Source: Azadirachta indica
Lineage: Eukaryota > Streptophyta > Magnoliopsida > Sapindales > Meliaceae
Direction: 5' to 3'
Assembly: GCA_022749755.1 (NCBI GenBank)
Contig: CM040447.1
Span: forward strand, 5,478,545-5,542,544
Length of the DNA stretch: 64,000 nt
Positions 11,641 through 24,610 of this stretch are shown one piece after another. The translations under genes and the position numbers were made by a program. Below the pieces are notes generated by a model. The model was not told the DNA's origin. It saw nothing but the letters and a program-made list of their open reading frames with translations, and did not search any database. Position 1 is the stretch's first letter. Each line of letters begins with the position of its first letter.

Positions 11641-13590
11641 CATAAATGCTAAAATAATACAAATATTTTAATAGGAGTCATTTACTCTAATTGTAATTTT
11701 AATTGCATTTACTTGTTATTTAAAAAAAATAAAAAATAACATTTTCAATAACACTAAATTTTAAAAAATAGGCTATCAAACTTCAGATATTTTTAGTGGA
11801 TAGTTAAAAACAATTTAAGATAATATGAATAATCTTTTTAAGAAAAAGGCCAATATTATTATTTACCAATGTCACACATCAGAAACTAAAACAAAATAAT
11901 TTAATATATTATCTCCTTATTTTTATTAATTCTTAAATAAACTTAATTTTGAAAAAGATTAATATACATATTTATCTTTTTTTAACTGTATACAAATACA
12001 TATCATAAGAATTGATTTAAATTGCAACAGGTATTGATTATTTATGTCGAATTTGAAGATTCATACAATTAGTCATTTTTTAAATAATTGCTAAAATACA
12101 TGATGCATATTTATTCTTTTAAGATTTTTAAACTAATTTCAATTTTATAGTTTTATTGCTATTAATTTGCGACACTAGCCTAATAGAATAATTAAATATC
12201 CAATATAAGGTGTTTTATAATGTAAATAAATTGTAGTCAACATATTTAATATTAATGTTAATTAAACCTCAAAAAATTAAAACAAATATTAATAATTTAT
12301 TATTATTCAAATATATATTGATTGTCAAAGTAACTTAATTATGTAATAGTTTATTTTAAGAAATAATGTTATTATAGTCATTATACTTCACCATATAATC
12401 AAGTTTTAATATTTGGCCGTGACATGTGATTTATTGGACACATTTTGTTCAACTTATTGAAGGTCTACTTTATATGTATTGATCTTATTGGTTGATGTTT
12501 GATTTATAGTAGTTAATTATTATATGTTAATGTAGTTTAATTATTAACATTAAATTTTATTATACTATATTATAATTAACATTTATTAAATAAAAGAAAT
12601 TATAGTTGATCGTAATACATATAGTCGACGGTATTAATTTAAGTAAAAGTCATGCAATTGCTATTATATTCCTTAGATATTATATCAGTTACTCTATATT
12701 CCTTAGATATTATATCAATTACTATCACCAAACTATGTAAATATACTCTGCTAATTATTTTTTAATCAATCATATATTTGTAATTAACTAATTAGGATAT
12801 TTTAAGATATTTTTTAAAACTCATAAGACTTATTGATTAATTAAGTTAAATTTTAGGGACTCAAACGTTATTTATCTTTCATAATATAACTCTAGCGCTA
12901 AATTTTTATACAAGTAATAATACATATCCCAAATTTATTTCCTAAATTTTCATTTCACATAATTTGTCAGTCATATATAGATAAGTAGTGAGATGTGGTA
13001 AATAATCTTATAAATTATTACACTGCTTACTTAATGAATGCCACACAATTTAAAATAGAAATTTAAGATATGTAAGATTACTCTTGTTTATATATAGAGA
13101 GAGAAAGAATTTGTATAAGAGATTATATTTATAATATTATTAATTTCTCTCCGTAGTCTCCCTAATTTCTCTTATTTTCTCCGTAATTCCTTGTTGCCGA
13201 ACAAAGATTTTAATCAAGAAAGCTCATGTAATTGGTTACATAATTGGAATAATCATCCACCTAATATATCCGTCTATGTTTTGAATTGTACATATATTAA
13301 AGTTTATAAAAAAGAAAATACATGTTTGGTTTTAACTCTCTCAAAACATCCTTTATTTATCTCTGCAATATTTTAATAAAAGGGTATTTTTATATTTTTA
13401 AAATTTATAAAAATCACAAATAAATAGAATATTTGTAAAAATTCGTGGGAATCTTTTTACTATAATAATTACAAAATTTATATTTCAAATTACGCTCATT
13501 TAATATCTCAAATTTATGTTTCAAATTTATCCATATATATATTTATATTTTTTTAATTAAGATTCAAAAAATCAAAATCTAAATAAGAAG
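11641..13590. other. AT-rich intergenic region
   Basis: No supported gene. A ~30-bp phrase (ATTCCTTAGATATTATATCA) is directly repeated near 12669-12720. Confidence 0.55.
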
Positions 13591-14100
13591 AAAACAAAAC
13601 CCTAATGCATAAACATAAAGCAAGAGCCGCAAAGGAGTCGCCATTCTCACCACATCACCGCAACAACAAGAGAACCAACAGCAGCTGCGACAACAAGGGA
13701 ATCAACAGCAACCACAACAAAAACAGAAGCAAAAACAAAAAATTTCGATTCCCAATTTTAAATTTCCGGTTGGGTCTCCATGTTGAGTCCAAAAACTAAT
13801 AGCCTCCCAATCAGATTCTTTCCTGCCCAAAGAAATCTTCAACTACGTTTATCGCCAATCTTGGTCGTGCCCTGTGTTCACTTACAACTTATCATCCACC
13901 TTAAATCTAATCATTATCCTTGCTCACCCACATGTGTTAACTAACAATTTCACACATATAAAAGGCCAAAAGGGAAAGAATAAATGAATAGGATTTCCGA
14001 ATTTCAGGCAAATACAACTCATAACAGAAGCTAAACGACGAAGGGAGGCCAGTTTTGGGTTGTTTTAAGTGGGTATGGTAAAAATTAGGGTTATTGATTT
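13591..14100. other. Less AT-rich island, possible gene leader relic
   Basis: Base composition changes noticeably from the neighbours. On the plus strand an AAAACCCTAATG start context opens a 64-codon frame. The strand is also rich in CAA/CAG triplets (13650-13730), which in another frame reads as a Gln/Thr-rich stretch. On the minus strand ATGGCGACTCCTTTGCGG opens a 21-codon frame. None resembles a known family. It may be a captured or decayed 5' end of a host gene. Confidence 0.3.
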
Positions 14101-14833
14101 GTTTTTTTTTTTTAAATAAAATGTAATTTAAAAAATTTAAAAACAGAAATTGTATTCATGTAGTAAGGGTTATTTCAGTCTTTTAATACTTTTTTAAGGT
14201 CAACACATGATTAAATAGATAGAGTTATTGTAAATTTTTACAAACGTACTATTGAGGAGATTTGTGAAAATATTATTTTAAATAAATTAAATGATAATGT
14301 AGATAATAAATTAAAAAAAATTATAATTTAATTATCATTTATCCCCTAACATTATAACACTAACGGTGAGATTTGATAAATTTTATTAATTTGTATTCTA
14401 TAATTAAAATATTTACAAATATAGAAATATATATTTTTTTTAAATTATTTAATATTTTGTAAATAAATAAATTAATGGTGGATATACATAATATTATTTG
14501 TTAAATAATAATAAATATTTATTATCAAATTGTTACATATCTAATTTTTAAATTACAAAATTTTAGTTATATAACATTTTTTAAAATTTTTTTCAAATAT
14601 ATACCTGAAAAAAAAGCAATAAAAGATAGCATCACACATAAAAAAAAAAAAAAAAAAACTATTACATGTATCTTCATTCAAAATTGTATATTCAATCTAA
14701 TTATCAAAATTATCAAAATATATATAAATATATATCTAACATATATGCGTTACCAAAAGTTGATGTTCAAGTTTCAAAGTTTAATTAATTGTAACTATTT
14801 AAAAAGTAAAACATATTTGTTTTCAAATCACAT
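14101..14833. other. AT-rich intergenic region
   Basis: Nothing recognisable. Contains an A-run at about 14640-14658. Confidence 0.6.
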
Positions 14834-15550
14834 TCACACCATATTCTCATGCAAAAGCTTTCTCACAAATGCTAACTTACGTTCACTCCATAATGACTTA
14901 CCTACTAAAATATTATGAGATTTATGTAGTATAAGAGTTAAGGCCTCAAGTTCATCATCTTCAGTAACTCTCATAGTTGCAAGTTCATCAGCAATATCAC
15001 TTCTATCTTCTTTATAACCTAACATGTGCTCAGCCATCATATTCATGCTTTGTGCACACTGGTTATATGCTATTGAAAAATCATAGCAACCTCCTCAATA
15101 TTGGCACTGATACTGTCTTTTGATCTTGATATTTTCCTACTCAATATGTTTGAATGGACTCGAGAAGCATGTTGTGAACCTGAAGTTTGAGTAACTGATA
15201 CTGGAAAATAACCATCTTCTTCATTATCGTCATTAAGGTTAACTATATCAGTTACAGTTTCTACCCCTTATCCAGTTGCATGATCCTTTCATATGTATTA
15301 GCTAATCTCCAATAAAGTGGGCATGGCTTATTTCTCTAATTTTTGGCTTCCCTGAGAGACTACAATATTTCAAAAAGTTAAAAAGATATATATTCTTGTC
15401 AAAAGATATATTTTCTTGTCAAAATATATCTATTGATATTTTATATATGATTTCCACACTTCATCACTATCAACCTCCACACATTTCTTCACACCATTCC
15501 ATCCAAAACCACTAGTATTCCACATATCAAATATCACAGCATATTTCATA
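14834..15550 (-). pseudogene. Myb/SANT-like protein relic (PIF/Harbinger-type)
   Basis: The minus strand from about 15550 downward reads, with several breaks, FDMWNTSGFGWNGVKKCVEV then DSDEVWKSYIK. This is the plant Myb/SANT-like DNA-binding domain pattern found in proteins associated with PIF/Harbinger transposons. It continues with an acidic linker (NLNDDNEEDGYFPVSVTQTS), a basic stretch (SRKISRSKDS) and a C-terminal region ending in a 70-codon open segment at 14834-15046. Stops and frame changes interrupt it, and no transposase DDE frame was seen nearby. It is a decayed accessory gene next to the BAHD copy 2 flank. Confidence 0.6.
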
Positions 15551-15551
15551 A

Positions 15552-16170
15552 TAAGAGGGCTTGTGAGATTACTCAATTAATTTGAAGTAATTAATATTAA
15601 TGTGATAATTATATATTACATCAAATGAAGAGTAACAATGTATATATCACATTAATTTAAATATAACTTTTTTATATCAATTTTTTATGTATAGTATTAC
15701 TTCTTGTTATATTTTTTACGCGATTGAAGTTTTTACATTTTATTCTATGTGATGTCGTGATTTAGAAATAGACTAGCAAGTCTTTTTTAAAAAGAAAAAA
15801 ATATCTCAATCTACATTATTATCTTTGTTTTTGTCCTAGTTATTGCTCTTCACATTTATGTATATCCATTTATTAATAATATTTGCTTTTCGATAGACCA
15901 TTATAAATGTATTTATAGTTGATTTTCTAAAACATTTCAGGACAACAATATTAGATGTTATATAACACACTTCATCTCTCTTCACCGCATAGAAGTACAA
16001 CAATGGATCCAACCAAAAATCACACTAAATCTCAATATACAACACAACCAAATTCACAAAACACATACAAATATGTACACAAAAACACAAGTTACTTCAC
16101 CCTCAATACTTACATAATACTTGATTAACCTTAAAACCAAACCATAAATTACATTACAAATGCTATAATT
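15552..16170 (-). repeat. BAHD 3'-flank repeat, copy 2
   Basis: Aligned in wording with the flanks of the other units (for example GAGATTACTCAATTAAT near 15570 and ACATTTCAGGACAACAATATT near 15931). It runs directly into the coding end of copy 2 without the MITE, so it preserves the pre-insertion arrangement. Confidence 0.75.
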
Positions 16171-17522
16171 TTATCCCAAGGGGCTTGCATTCAATTTGGC
16201 AAATGAAAGTAACTCTTTATCATGTTCTAACAAAGCCATGTCTTCTTCATGCAAAAGAACCAGTGCATCAATCCCATCACCCAATCTTGTATCCATAAGC
16301 ATGATAAGATTCATGAACGCGGGAGATAATTCATCCTGAAAAAAACTCACCCAGACAGGTTTTCCCCATCCAAAATCAATATTATTAAGACCAGTGTTGC
16401 ACCAACTAGTAAAGGTAATTATATCTTCTGCTTTGGAAGAAACTTCGAGTACATCTTGGACAACTTTGCGATAGTTAACAAAACCTTCATCTCCTTGTAA
16501 GCTCTTCACAAAATCCTCATTAACTATTTTTATTGCTTCCCTCAATTTGGTCGCCAAGCCATCTAAATCAACTTCCTTCTCTGTGCACAGTGCATTTGCA
16601 TGCCAAACAAGGTTTCCCATACAATAATCTGAGATTGGCGGCTTGATTCTTCGACGCAAATTTACTATATGTCTGAGCAGAGTTGGTTTATGGATTCCTG
16701 ATCTTTTGTTCATTGCACGAAGGATACATTTGGAAAGAAGGGCTGATACGGCTTCAACACGCGTTGGATTTTGCACACTTGAGCTAGTTGCCTTGGGCTT
16801 TGACAGTGGCTATTGCTTTTGCTTCAATTACAAATCTCCTTGTAGCAACTCTTCCGGCTTTAACAAAAGAGATCACTTGGGCAGCGAAAGTTAGTTCGCC
16901 AAGGAATTTGTCACTTGGAGGAAATAAGGATGCAGCATCACAATCAGGAAGTATTGCTTCTTCAATATTTTTCCGAGCTACAGCAGACCAACTTCTCATA
17001 AATGAACTGGTTGTTGTTTCATCACAGACCTTGCGTGAGAGATATGCAAATGGCAAGACCTCCACAAGCAAATACTGTTACTTGCATTTGACCCACATGC
17101 AGTTCTTCAATTTGTCCTCTCTTCTCACGGTTGTTTACTGGAACAAACTTACCAATCAAAGAGTGATTGGGTTGGTTTAGAAATTGATTGAGAGTAATTT
17201 TAGCTCGAGCATCTACAAAATAAATCCCCTTATCATTGCAGTCAACTGAAATTATCTTTATCCTTCCAGCAAGTGGGTAATAGAGAGTTAAGGCTTCTGA
17301 CAGAGACTGCTTCAGTTGTTGCAATCTTTCCGAGACAATATGATCAATGTCAACCAAGATGGAAAAAAGGTCTACGTCTTGGTTCAGCGGATAAAACAGG
17401 AGAGTATAAGGATAGTGGTGACCAATATATTGATCAAAGAGACAGAGCCTATGGTTTTTGAGATGAGAAGGTGTAGGAGAAGAGGGTTTGATCCATCCTC
17501 TGGAAATTATTTCCAAATCCAT
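16171..17522 (-). pseudogene. BAHD acyltransferase copy 2 (frameshifts, lost catalytic His)
   Basis: Vinorine synthase-like BAHD gene read from an ATG at 17520-17522 (MDLEIISRGWIKPSSPTPS). It is broken in two places relative to copy 4. A 2-bp deletion within the HXXXD region (about 17035-17045) shifts the frame. A 1-bp insertion near 16790 (GCCCAAGG for GCCAAGG) shifts it again without restoring it. Even in the correct frame the motif reads SRKVCD, so the catalytic His is Arg. DFGWG is kept. The C-terminus differs from all sisters: ELLSFAKLNASPLG and stop, with no MITE. This looks like the ancestral ending. The TATA-containing segment upstream is also missing. It is certainly non-functional as an acyltransferase. 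Confidence 0.92.
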
Positions 17523-17690
17523 TTTCTTTTCCAGACCTGAATTTCCTCAAGATGATTTCGAAAACTCTATATTCAGGGCCGTCTATGTTTGCAACTATTT
17601 TCAGAAATATATTTGGACCAAAAATGAATCTAGATTGCAGGATGAACAAGTTCCAATCTACATTGGCTTGAATACAGGTGATACCCTCCT

Positions 17691-18796
17691 TCAAACAATC
17701 TCCTGAATTTGCTGTGACGACAAAACTGATGCCTCCCCATCAAAATTGGCATCCACAAGCTGATGGTGCAACTGCATGAACAGCAGAGCAACTTACGAAA
17801 GGGAGAGAGGTTCATTTCTAAGATCAACCATCAATGACTGGGTTCACTCACTAAATCATGCAAACACATTTAACTGAATAAAATTAAAATCAAATTCAAA
17901 ATTCCCATCCCATGTAGTGACACATAATGAGGTTGAGTTACTTTCAAGATAAAAGCAATTGCTGATGTGCATTCATGTCTGAATTTCAACCTGTCCCATG
18001 TGAGTCAAAAATAGATAAATAAAGTGGCATGTACCTTCTCAAGAATTACAGATCGGTCATCCAGGTGAAACCTACGCATGTATTTTAGCATCTCCAGTTG
18101 CTGCAAAAGAAGTCACCTTCTAGATTCAGTAACACCACATTGCAACCAATTTTGCTTTTCAAACTTTGGTTTCATAGTGCCTGTTCCTGTAGTTGACTAT
18201 GCATTCTTTCAGCAAATTCATCTGGTACAAGCTCAGCTTCGTCAGCGACTATCTCTTCCCTATCACAAGACAGTATGTATACTATTAGTGACAGACGAAC
18301 TAGATTCTAGATCCCCTGTATTAGATAAAATTTTCTTTTAAAGAATCAAAACCCACTACTAATTGCAAACATAAGGTTCACCTGTCAACAAAAGCCAGAA
18401 GAAACAGAGGCTAAAAAGATGGACAAAAGCACATCTCAAACTAAAGTAACACAGATGCTAAAACATCCAAAAAAAGCAAAAGTACATGTCAAGCATGCGC
18501 ATCACTTGCAAGAAAGGAATTCTACCTTGTTACCAAGACAATTTATATTGATCTAAATAGAAGGCTAAATCAACTACAAAATCTTATATTGATGTTGTCG
18601 AAGGATTATAGCAAATTCCACCAATTTAAAGAGAAAAATTGGCTTTTAAAATATTCATATTTTATTTAGTCATGCAAAGCATTTAAACTGTCAACACCGA
18701 GTGGGCACCAGGATTTGTATTAAATAACTTCAAAGGCAACCAAATTATCTAACACCTTTGATTCTACAACTCATTTGATATTAGCCCCATTTGATT

Positions 18797-18835
<39 letters not shown>

Positions 18836-19324
18836 TTGTTGCTATTTCGATTTTTAAATTTTCATTACACATCATACAAAATAGAACCCTCATTGAAATC
18901 TGTAAAATTTAGTCTATATAAGTCATTGACATGAAATTATAAAGAATAAAGTTGAAATGGATAATTATAATAAAATATGAAAATGCACGCATTGCACCAT
19001 TTGGCAGAAATTGGCATGCATTAGACTAATGAATTAAAAATTGAGGGGAAAAAAGGGAAAAACAATATAAAAATTGACAGTCTTTATGTTATGCCAGAGC
19101 AAGCAAGCATTAAAACTCGCAACTGAACTTCACTGTTTCAGCAGGACATCATCCAAGATATCAAAATTCATCTTATGACATCATCCAAGATCTACAGTAG
19201 CAGCTAGAATATCATTCAGAAATTGCAAAATCATTTTCAGTCATACGTCCAAGCAATGTAAGTTGGGAAAAAAGAAAAACCTGAATATCTGCATCCCAAA
19301 GTCTTTGTTCACCAGAGTTTCCAA
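17691..19324 (-). CDS. Unrecognised multi-exon host gene, 3' exons
   Basis: Three candidate exons on the minus strand join in one frame with good splice signals. Exon a is 19281-19324 (acceptor TTTCAG, donor CAG/GTTTTT) and reads GNSGEQRLWDADIQ. Exon b is 18035-18100 (acceptor TTTTGCAG, donor AAG/GTACAT) and includes MLKYMRRFHLDDRSVILEK. Exon c is 17691-17771 (acceptor CATGCAG) and reads LHHQLVDANFDGEASVLSSQ, ending QIQEIV and TGA. I do not recognise the family; the product looks like a small helical protein. A further open segment at 18172-18259 (VADEAELVPDEFAERMHSQL, then a stop) follows an AG acceptor and may be an alternative exon. No start codon was located. Its 3' end abuts the broken promoter of BAHD copy 2. 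Confidence 0.42.
18805..18834. repeat. Poly(T) tract, 30 nt
   Basis: An uninterrupted run of T inside the intron between putative exons a and b of the unrecognised minus-strand gene. Confidence 0.95.
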
Positions 19325-19599
19325 CTGAAACATAAAACCACAGATAATTATCAAGATTAAGAACATATTTAGTACTAATAAGAACAAAGCTAAAGAACAA
19401 GTCTACAAACACTTAACAGGCAAATTTAAATTAAAGGAAACTTATACAATTAGATTCATCAAAATAATTAAACGAAATTTTCAAGCGAAAGCCATTTCAA
19501 TCGCAAGAATATCACATTGTGAATTTATTTCACCATTAATTTGTTTAATTAATCCCCAAAAAAATATCATGATAAAATTATTCAATATTGAGCTGATAT

Positions 19600-20100
19600 T
19601 AAAACATACTTCGCCAATCTCGCCGTTGAAAATAGTTAGAATTCTTAAAAATCGAGGAAAATCTTGAGAACTAGACCTAAATGCAGCGTTTAAGCCCTTA
19701 TTAGCTAATATTTTCCGCGAAAATCTTGAGAAATAGACCTAAATAGAACTGTGGCAGAAACGGAAAGGTGAAAATTGTGAGAAATTCAATTCGAGTGCAA
19801 AGAATTATCGAATTGAACTGCGAATACCTTTTGAGACTGCTTCAATTAAGGATTAATTTCAAATAAAATAGAATAATTAGAGAAAAGAGTGGTCACTTCA
19901 AAGACATCAGATAAAAATGGAATGATACAGAGAAAAAAGTGATGAATAGTAGAGATTACCTTATCCCGCTAAAAATACGACAGATGGAAGGGACGACGGC
20001 AACCCAGGCAGCGACGGATAGAAGCGACGACGGCAACCCAGGCGGCGACGACAAGCTTCTAACGCAGATCCGTAAGCTAATAGACTTGCAAGAACATAAA
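19600..20100 (-). other. Possible 5' leader region of the unrecognised gene
   Basis: On the minus strand this holds a GC-richer patch (19975-20070) with a direct duplication of a GACGACGGCAACCCAGGC unit, and a donor-like AAG/GTAATC at about 19957. A second donor-like site (GGCGAA/GTATGT, near 19615) and a duplicated TCAAGATTTTCGCGGAAAA-like phrase (19620-19735) lie closer to exon a. This fits non-coding leader exons, but no ATG connects cleanly to exon a. Confidence 0.3.
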
Positions 20101-20149
20101 ATTACATTGATTTTTTTAAATAACATTTTGGTCCCCAACATTATCTAAC

Positions 20150-21832
20150 TAATAAAATTGGCTGTACTTTTATATATTTAAACATTTTAATCCAGATTAT
20201 TCAGGGACTAATGTATCCTTTCTAAGCAAATAATGATTTTTATTTTTAAATTAATTAAGATTATAAATTATTGATGTTTAACAAAAGAGAAGTTTTTCCA
20301 TATTTTTACATGATATATAACGTTTTATAAATTATTAAAATTCTTTCAATTCATGATATACCAAAAAAAATATGTTCTTTTTCTTTGAATTTTTCTAAAG
20401 TTCAATGATTGTAAAATGTTATGAAAAACAATTAGGGCTCAATGTATATAATTGATATTAAATAAATAAGAAGAGCAATACTATTTTAATTATTTAGGTT
20501 AAATTGTACATAATAAGAAATATATGATATTTTTGTAATAAATTTTTTGTCCGTAGATTGAGACAAATATTAATTTTTTTAAAAACAAGTGGGTTAAAAT
20601 TATATGTAATTTTTTCGTTATGGTAGTGTTTTAATTATTATCATTTTTAGCATGCTTTATCATGGGAAGTCAAATTTACCTATAAGATTATCGTACATAT
20701 CTATCATTACATTAAGTAGTTATTTTATTTTTTTTTTTAGTAATATCAATAGTCCGACCAACTTTGCTGTTTCTTCTAATCTCAAAAACTTTGTGCTCGA
20801 ACTTTATATGAAATGGATGGACTTCTAATTCATCCCAACGAAATTTATATATATATATATATATATATATTATGAGTTTTATGACATGTCTATCAAGTTT
20901 TAAGTTGTAAATTATTTTATTATTATTGGATTCATTTGCCGATGGATAAGTAAATTTTTATTTACAATATTAAAATAGTGAAATAATATCACAATGCACA
21001 TGAGTCTCCGAGGTGAGGATAGATTTGGATCTAATATTGATCTTTTGTATGTTACATTTTCAAGAATCTATTGACATAGCATGATTTAAGATAAAAAGCT
21101 GAGATAGTCTTTTAAAAAATTTATTAAGTAATTTTTAACTTATTTTTTTACTTCTTAATATAGTAAATTGTGTTGATTAATTAGTAAAATTTTTCAAAAT
21201 ATAATTTTAATCTTTATTTTAAATCATGCCATATGTAAATGAATTCTTGAAAGTTAATAATAAAAAAGATTAAAATTGTACCCGAATTCAGCGAAGATAA
21301 GAAAAATTTCAAAAAATGGTGAATCACAAGCAAAGAATCACATTAATGTAACCAAAGATAGCAAAACCATCTCTACAACTAAAATTGCCTCCATTAATCA
21401 AGAATAAAAATCTTTTGGAGTCCAATTTGATATAGGATGAGGGCATAATATTTCAAATCAAAGTTATTTCTAGTTTTCCACAAGCCAACGAAATCCACAA
21501 ATTAAAGTTTATTAAAGTTTATTAAAGTTAAGTCGTCCACCAATAACCTAATAGGGAGTTTTATCTTTTTTCTCATACAAGTTAGTGGTGTTTGAATCAA
21601 ATACTTATAATAAAATATTTTATTGAATGACAGTAGAAAGTTAATTTTGGTAATAATTATAATAAAATTAGAGTTTATAAAAAATATAAAATATAATGTT
21701 TTTTTTATAACAACGTTACAACAAGAATTTTGTACATTACACTGAACAATTTGATAGCCTACTTTTAAACGTAATCATTTCCTTATAAAATATTATATTG
21801 TCATAACGTAGATCTCAATTATAAAATAAGCA
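20150..21832. other. AT-rich intergenic region
   Basis: No supported gene. Includes a (TA)n microsatellite at about 20850-20870 and a GTTTATTAAA tandem triplication near 21506-21530. Confidence 0.55.
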
Positions 21833-22256
21833 TGAAAGCAAAATAAAAAATAAGAACGTACCTTTGAATATAATTGATCAAGTATTTTTTTTTAAATTCA
21901 AATTCACATCAAAGTGTCTTTTACTCTATTCCTCTTTATAAACTATTTATGATGAAAAATACTTTAAAAACTAATATTGCAGGCTTGTTACCCCTTTTAT
22001 AATAAAATATTTCATAACTTTAAATAACTTTTCTTCTCCTCACTTCCATCCATCATTAAAGTGACTTTAAAGTGTTTTCTACTAATCATAAAATGAGGAA
22101 GTAGTTAATTAAAATTGTCTTCCATTATCTTTAAAATAAAAAAATGCTTCATTAAAAAGAGATCAAAGAGATTCTACCAACCCTTATTAATTTATTTTAA
22201 TTAATATAATTTTTTGTCGTTAACATGTGAACCATATAATATAAAAAATTCTTACG
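21833..22256 (-). repeat. 3' LTR of the non-autonomous element
   Basis: Direct repeat of 24611-25045, sharing CTTTTCTTCTCCTCACTTCC-like and AACATGTGAACCATATAATA stretches. Reverse-complemented it starts CGTAAGAATTTT (TGTAAGAATTTT in the partner) and ends GCTTTCA. Confidence 0.75.
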
Positions 22257-24593
22257 TTCTCTCATTTGGTTCACATGTTAAATGAAATATCCATAAATAT
22301 TAATTAATAACTTGATATGATTGTTAAATCTTAAATTATCTATATATCAAATGGTAGTAATACCTTAAGAACATATCAATACATGAATCATGGGATTCAT
22401 GTCTCTATTAAAGCAAAAACATTTTCTTCCGTGTATTACATATAAGATATTTTCTATTGAATATTTTCATCTATATGAGCAAACTATAAAAAGTTATTTA
22501 GGGTCCAACTTAAATAGTTTCAAAAGACTTTCAAATTCTTTATATGCACAAATATAAGCTTATACTTTATTGTAATTATAAAAGTAACATGGAAGCCTAA
22601 AGATACATCAAAAGAGTAAATCTAATAAATTAAGTCAATAAGATTCATATGATCCACATGATCAATATAGCTAGCAAATTAATCTTTAGTTATGGGATCC
22701 ACTAAAATGAGCTCTATTCTTATATATTCATTTATTATTCTCAAAATAACCTTTTAAAAATAAAAACTTTATGTCGATATTCTTACTTTGGCTTCATCTT
22801 TTATTTTTCATACAGAATAAAACTTTATTGAAATAGGCATGATAAGTTGTTCACATGGTCTTTCTTCTTAAATCAACAACTTATAGACTATAAATTATAT
22901 TGCTTGCAATATAACTTTATAGCAAATAAATTTTATCTTCTGAGATAATCTCTCTTAGTAAATCATTTTTAGGTACATGTCTTTTAAAAAAATAACTAGA
23001 AAGCTCTTTTAGATTTGGTTATGAGCCCTCATGTCAATAAATGACATCACCCACATATTTTATTTAAAGTTTTAGAAAAGATTATTTTGTCTTGTATGAT
23101 AAAACCAAAATCAATATTCGCAAGCAAAATTATAGACCTTATATAAATTGATAATTATATGCTTCCACTAACCTTAAGGTATACACATTAATCTACAATG
23201 CCCTGAAAAAATTACATTGTAGGACTTTAGATATCAATAAATGGATTTTAGTCTAATCTTTAAAGCTTGCAAAACTCTATAGTTTTTCTTTTCCTTGTAA
23301 AATCCTTTATGCTATTAAATTTTTCTTTATAGCAAACTTGATTCATGGGAGAATAACTTTAGCCATAAGAAAACCTTAAATTTTAAATTAACCAATGTTA
23401 ATTTAATAGTAAATTCTAACCCTTATGTGGGTAAGGGTTGCAAAACGCATTAAATTTACTAAAAGACTTTTTATTGTTATAAATCTGTAATAATAAGACT
23501 AACAAGTATATATACCCATAAGAAAATCCTTACTTGTGGCGTTAAGAATTTTCTTATTTTAATGCACAAGTTACAATATTATTTCAAATTAAATCATTAA
23601 AATAATTATTTCACTTTGGGGCTAAATAATTATTTAATGAATTAATTAAAATTTTCTTTAATTTCATACATTGTGAAAACATATGTCTATACAATATTGT
23701 ATACTTTATGAATATCATCATATCTTAAAATGTTGTGACTACTTTTAAGATACAATAATATTTTAAAACTTGAATGATATCAAGTAAACAAATCAGATGG
23801 TATATACAAACATTATCACAAAAGTAAAATAGTTTAAAACTTTAGAATAGTGTAGAACTTTAAATGACATAAATATATCCTTAAGCACATAAAACCTTAA
23901 ACAATTGATATAATTTGATTAACTTTATTAATATGACAAAACCATACCACAAAATTCATATATACTTGATGAGAATTAATGTATTCTATCGATCACTTTA
24001 ATCCCTTCATAATCAAAATAGTAGGGCATATTAATCACACAATATTACACAAATTTGATATAAATAATAATCAAAATATAAAACTTGAAGAAGTGCAATA
24101 CTTAATTATAAAAAAATATCATTTCTTAAGTAGAGACTTTAAAAATATGTTTCTTGTCAAATCCTTCAAAATTAAATTGAGGACAAAATTGGTAAAAACC
24201 CAAATAAAAACAAGAAATATTCTTCTTAATGCAATTAGACTTTAAAAAATAAATTATTAAATTTTTAAGCAATTAAACTATCATACATAAATAAACATAT
24301 TTATGCTATCTTCCTTATAATAATAAATCCTTAAACAAATTCATATAAATACATATCACAATATGTATAACACTTACATGAATTAAAGAGAGTGCATATA
24401 TAATCAATCTTTTGAAAATAGCCATATATATAAACAAAAGTAAAACAGTATATGCACAATTTTTTATGTGTATTGAAAATGGAAATCATATTATGTGTGA
24501 CAAAATTGTCAATGATTATCAAACACAATAAAACATATATATTATTAAAACTAATTTCAATATAAATAATATTGATCAATATGGTTTGAAGAA

Positions 24594-24606
24594 GGCTCCG
24601 ATACCA
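24594..24606 (-). other. Primer-binding site (tRNA-iMet type)
   Basis: Minus strand TGGTATCGGAGCC matches the complement of the plant initiator Met-tRNA 3' end. It lies immediately inside the LTR at 24611-25045. Confidence 0.75.
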
Positions 24607-24610
24607 CTAC

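Noticed and set aside
13605..13799. A 64-codon plus-strand frame after an AAAACCCTAATG context.
   Set aside because: Low-complexity Asn/Lys-rich composition from CAA/AAC repeats, with no homology or splice continuation that I can defend. Kept only as a possible leader relic.
20850..20871. (TA)n tract considered as a promoter TATA region.
   Set aside because: It is a simple microsatellite with no gene downstream on either strand.
23979..24579. Two open frames of 82-88 codons inside the non-autonomous LTR element.
   Set aside because: AT-driven composition with no gag or pol motif. Treated as chance frames.
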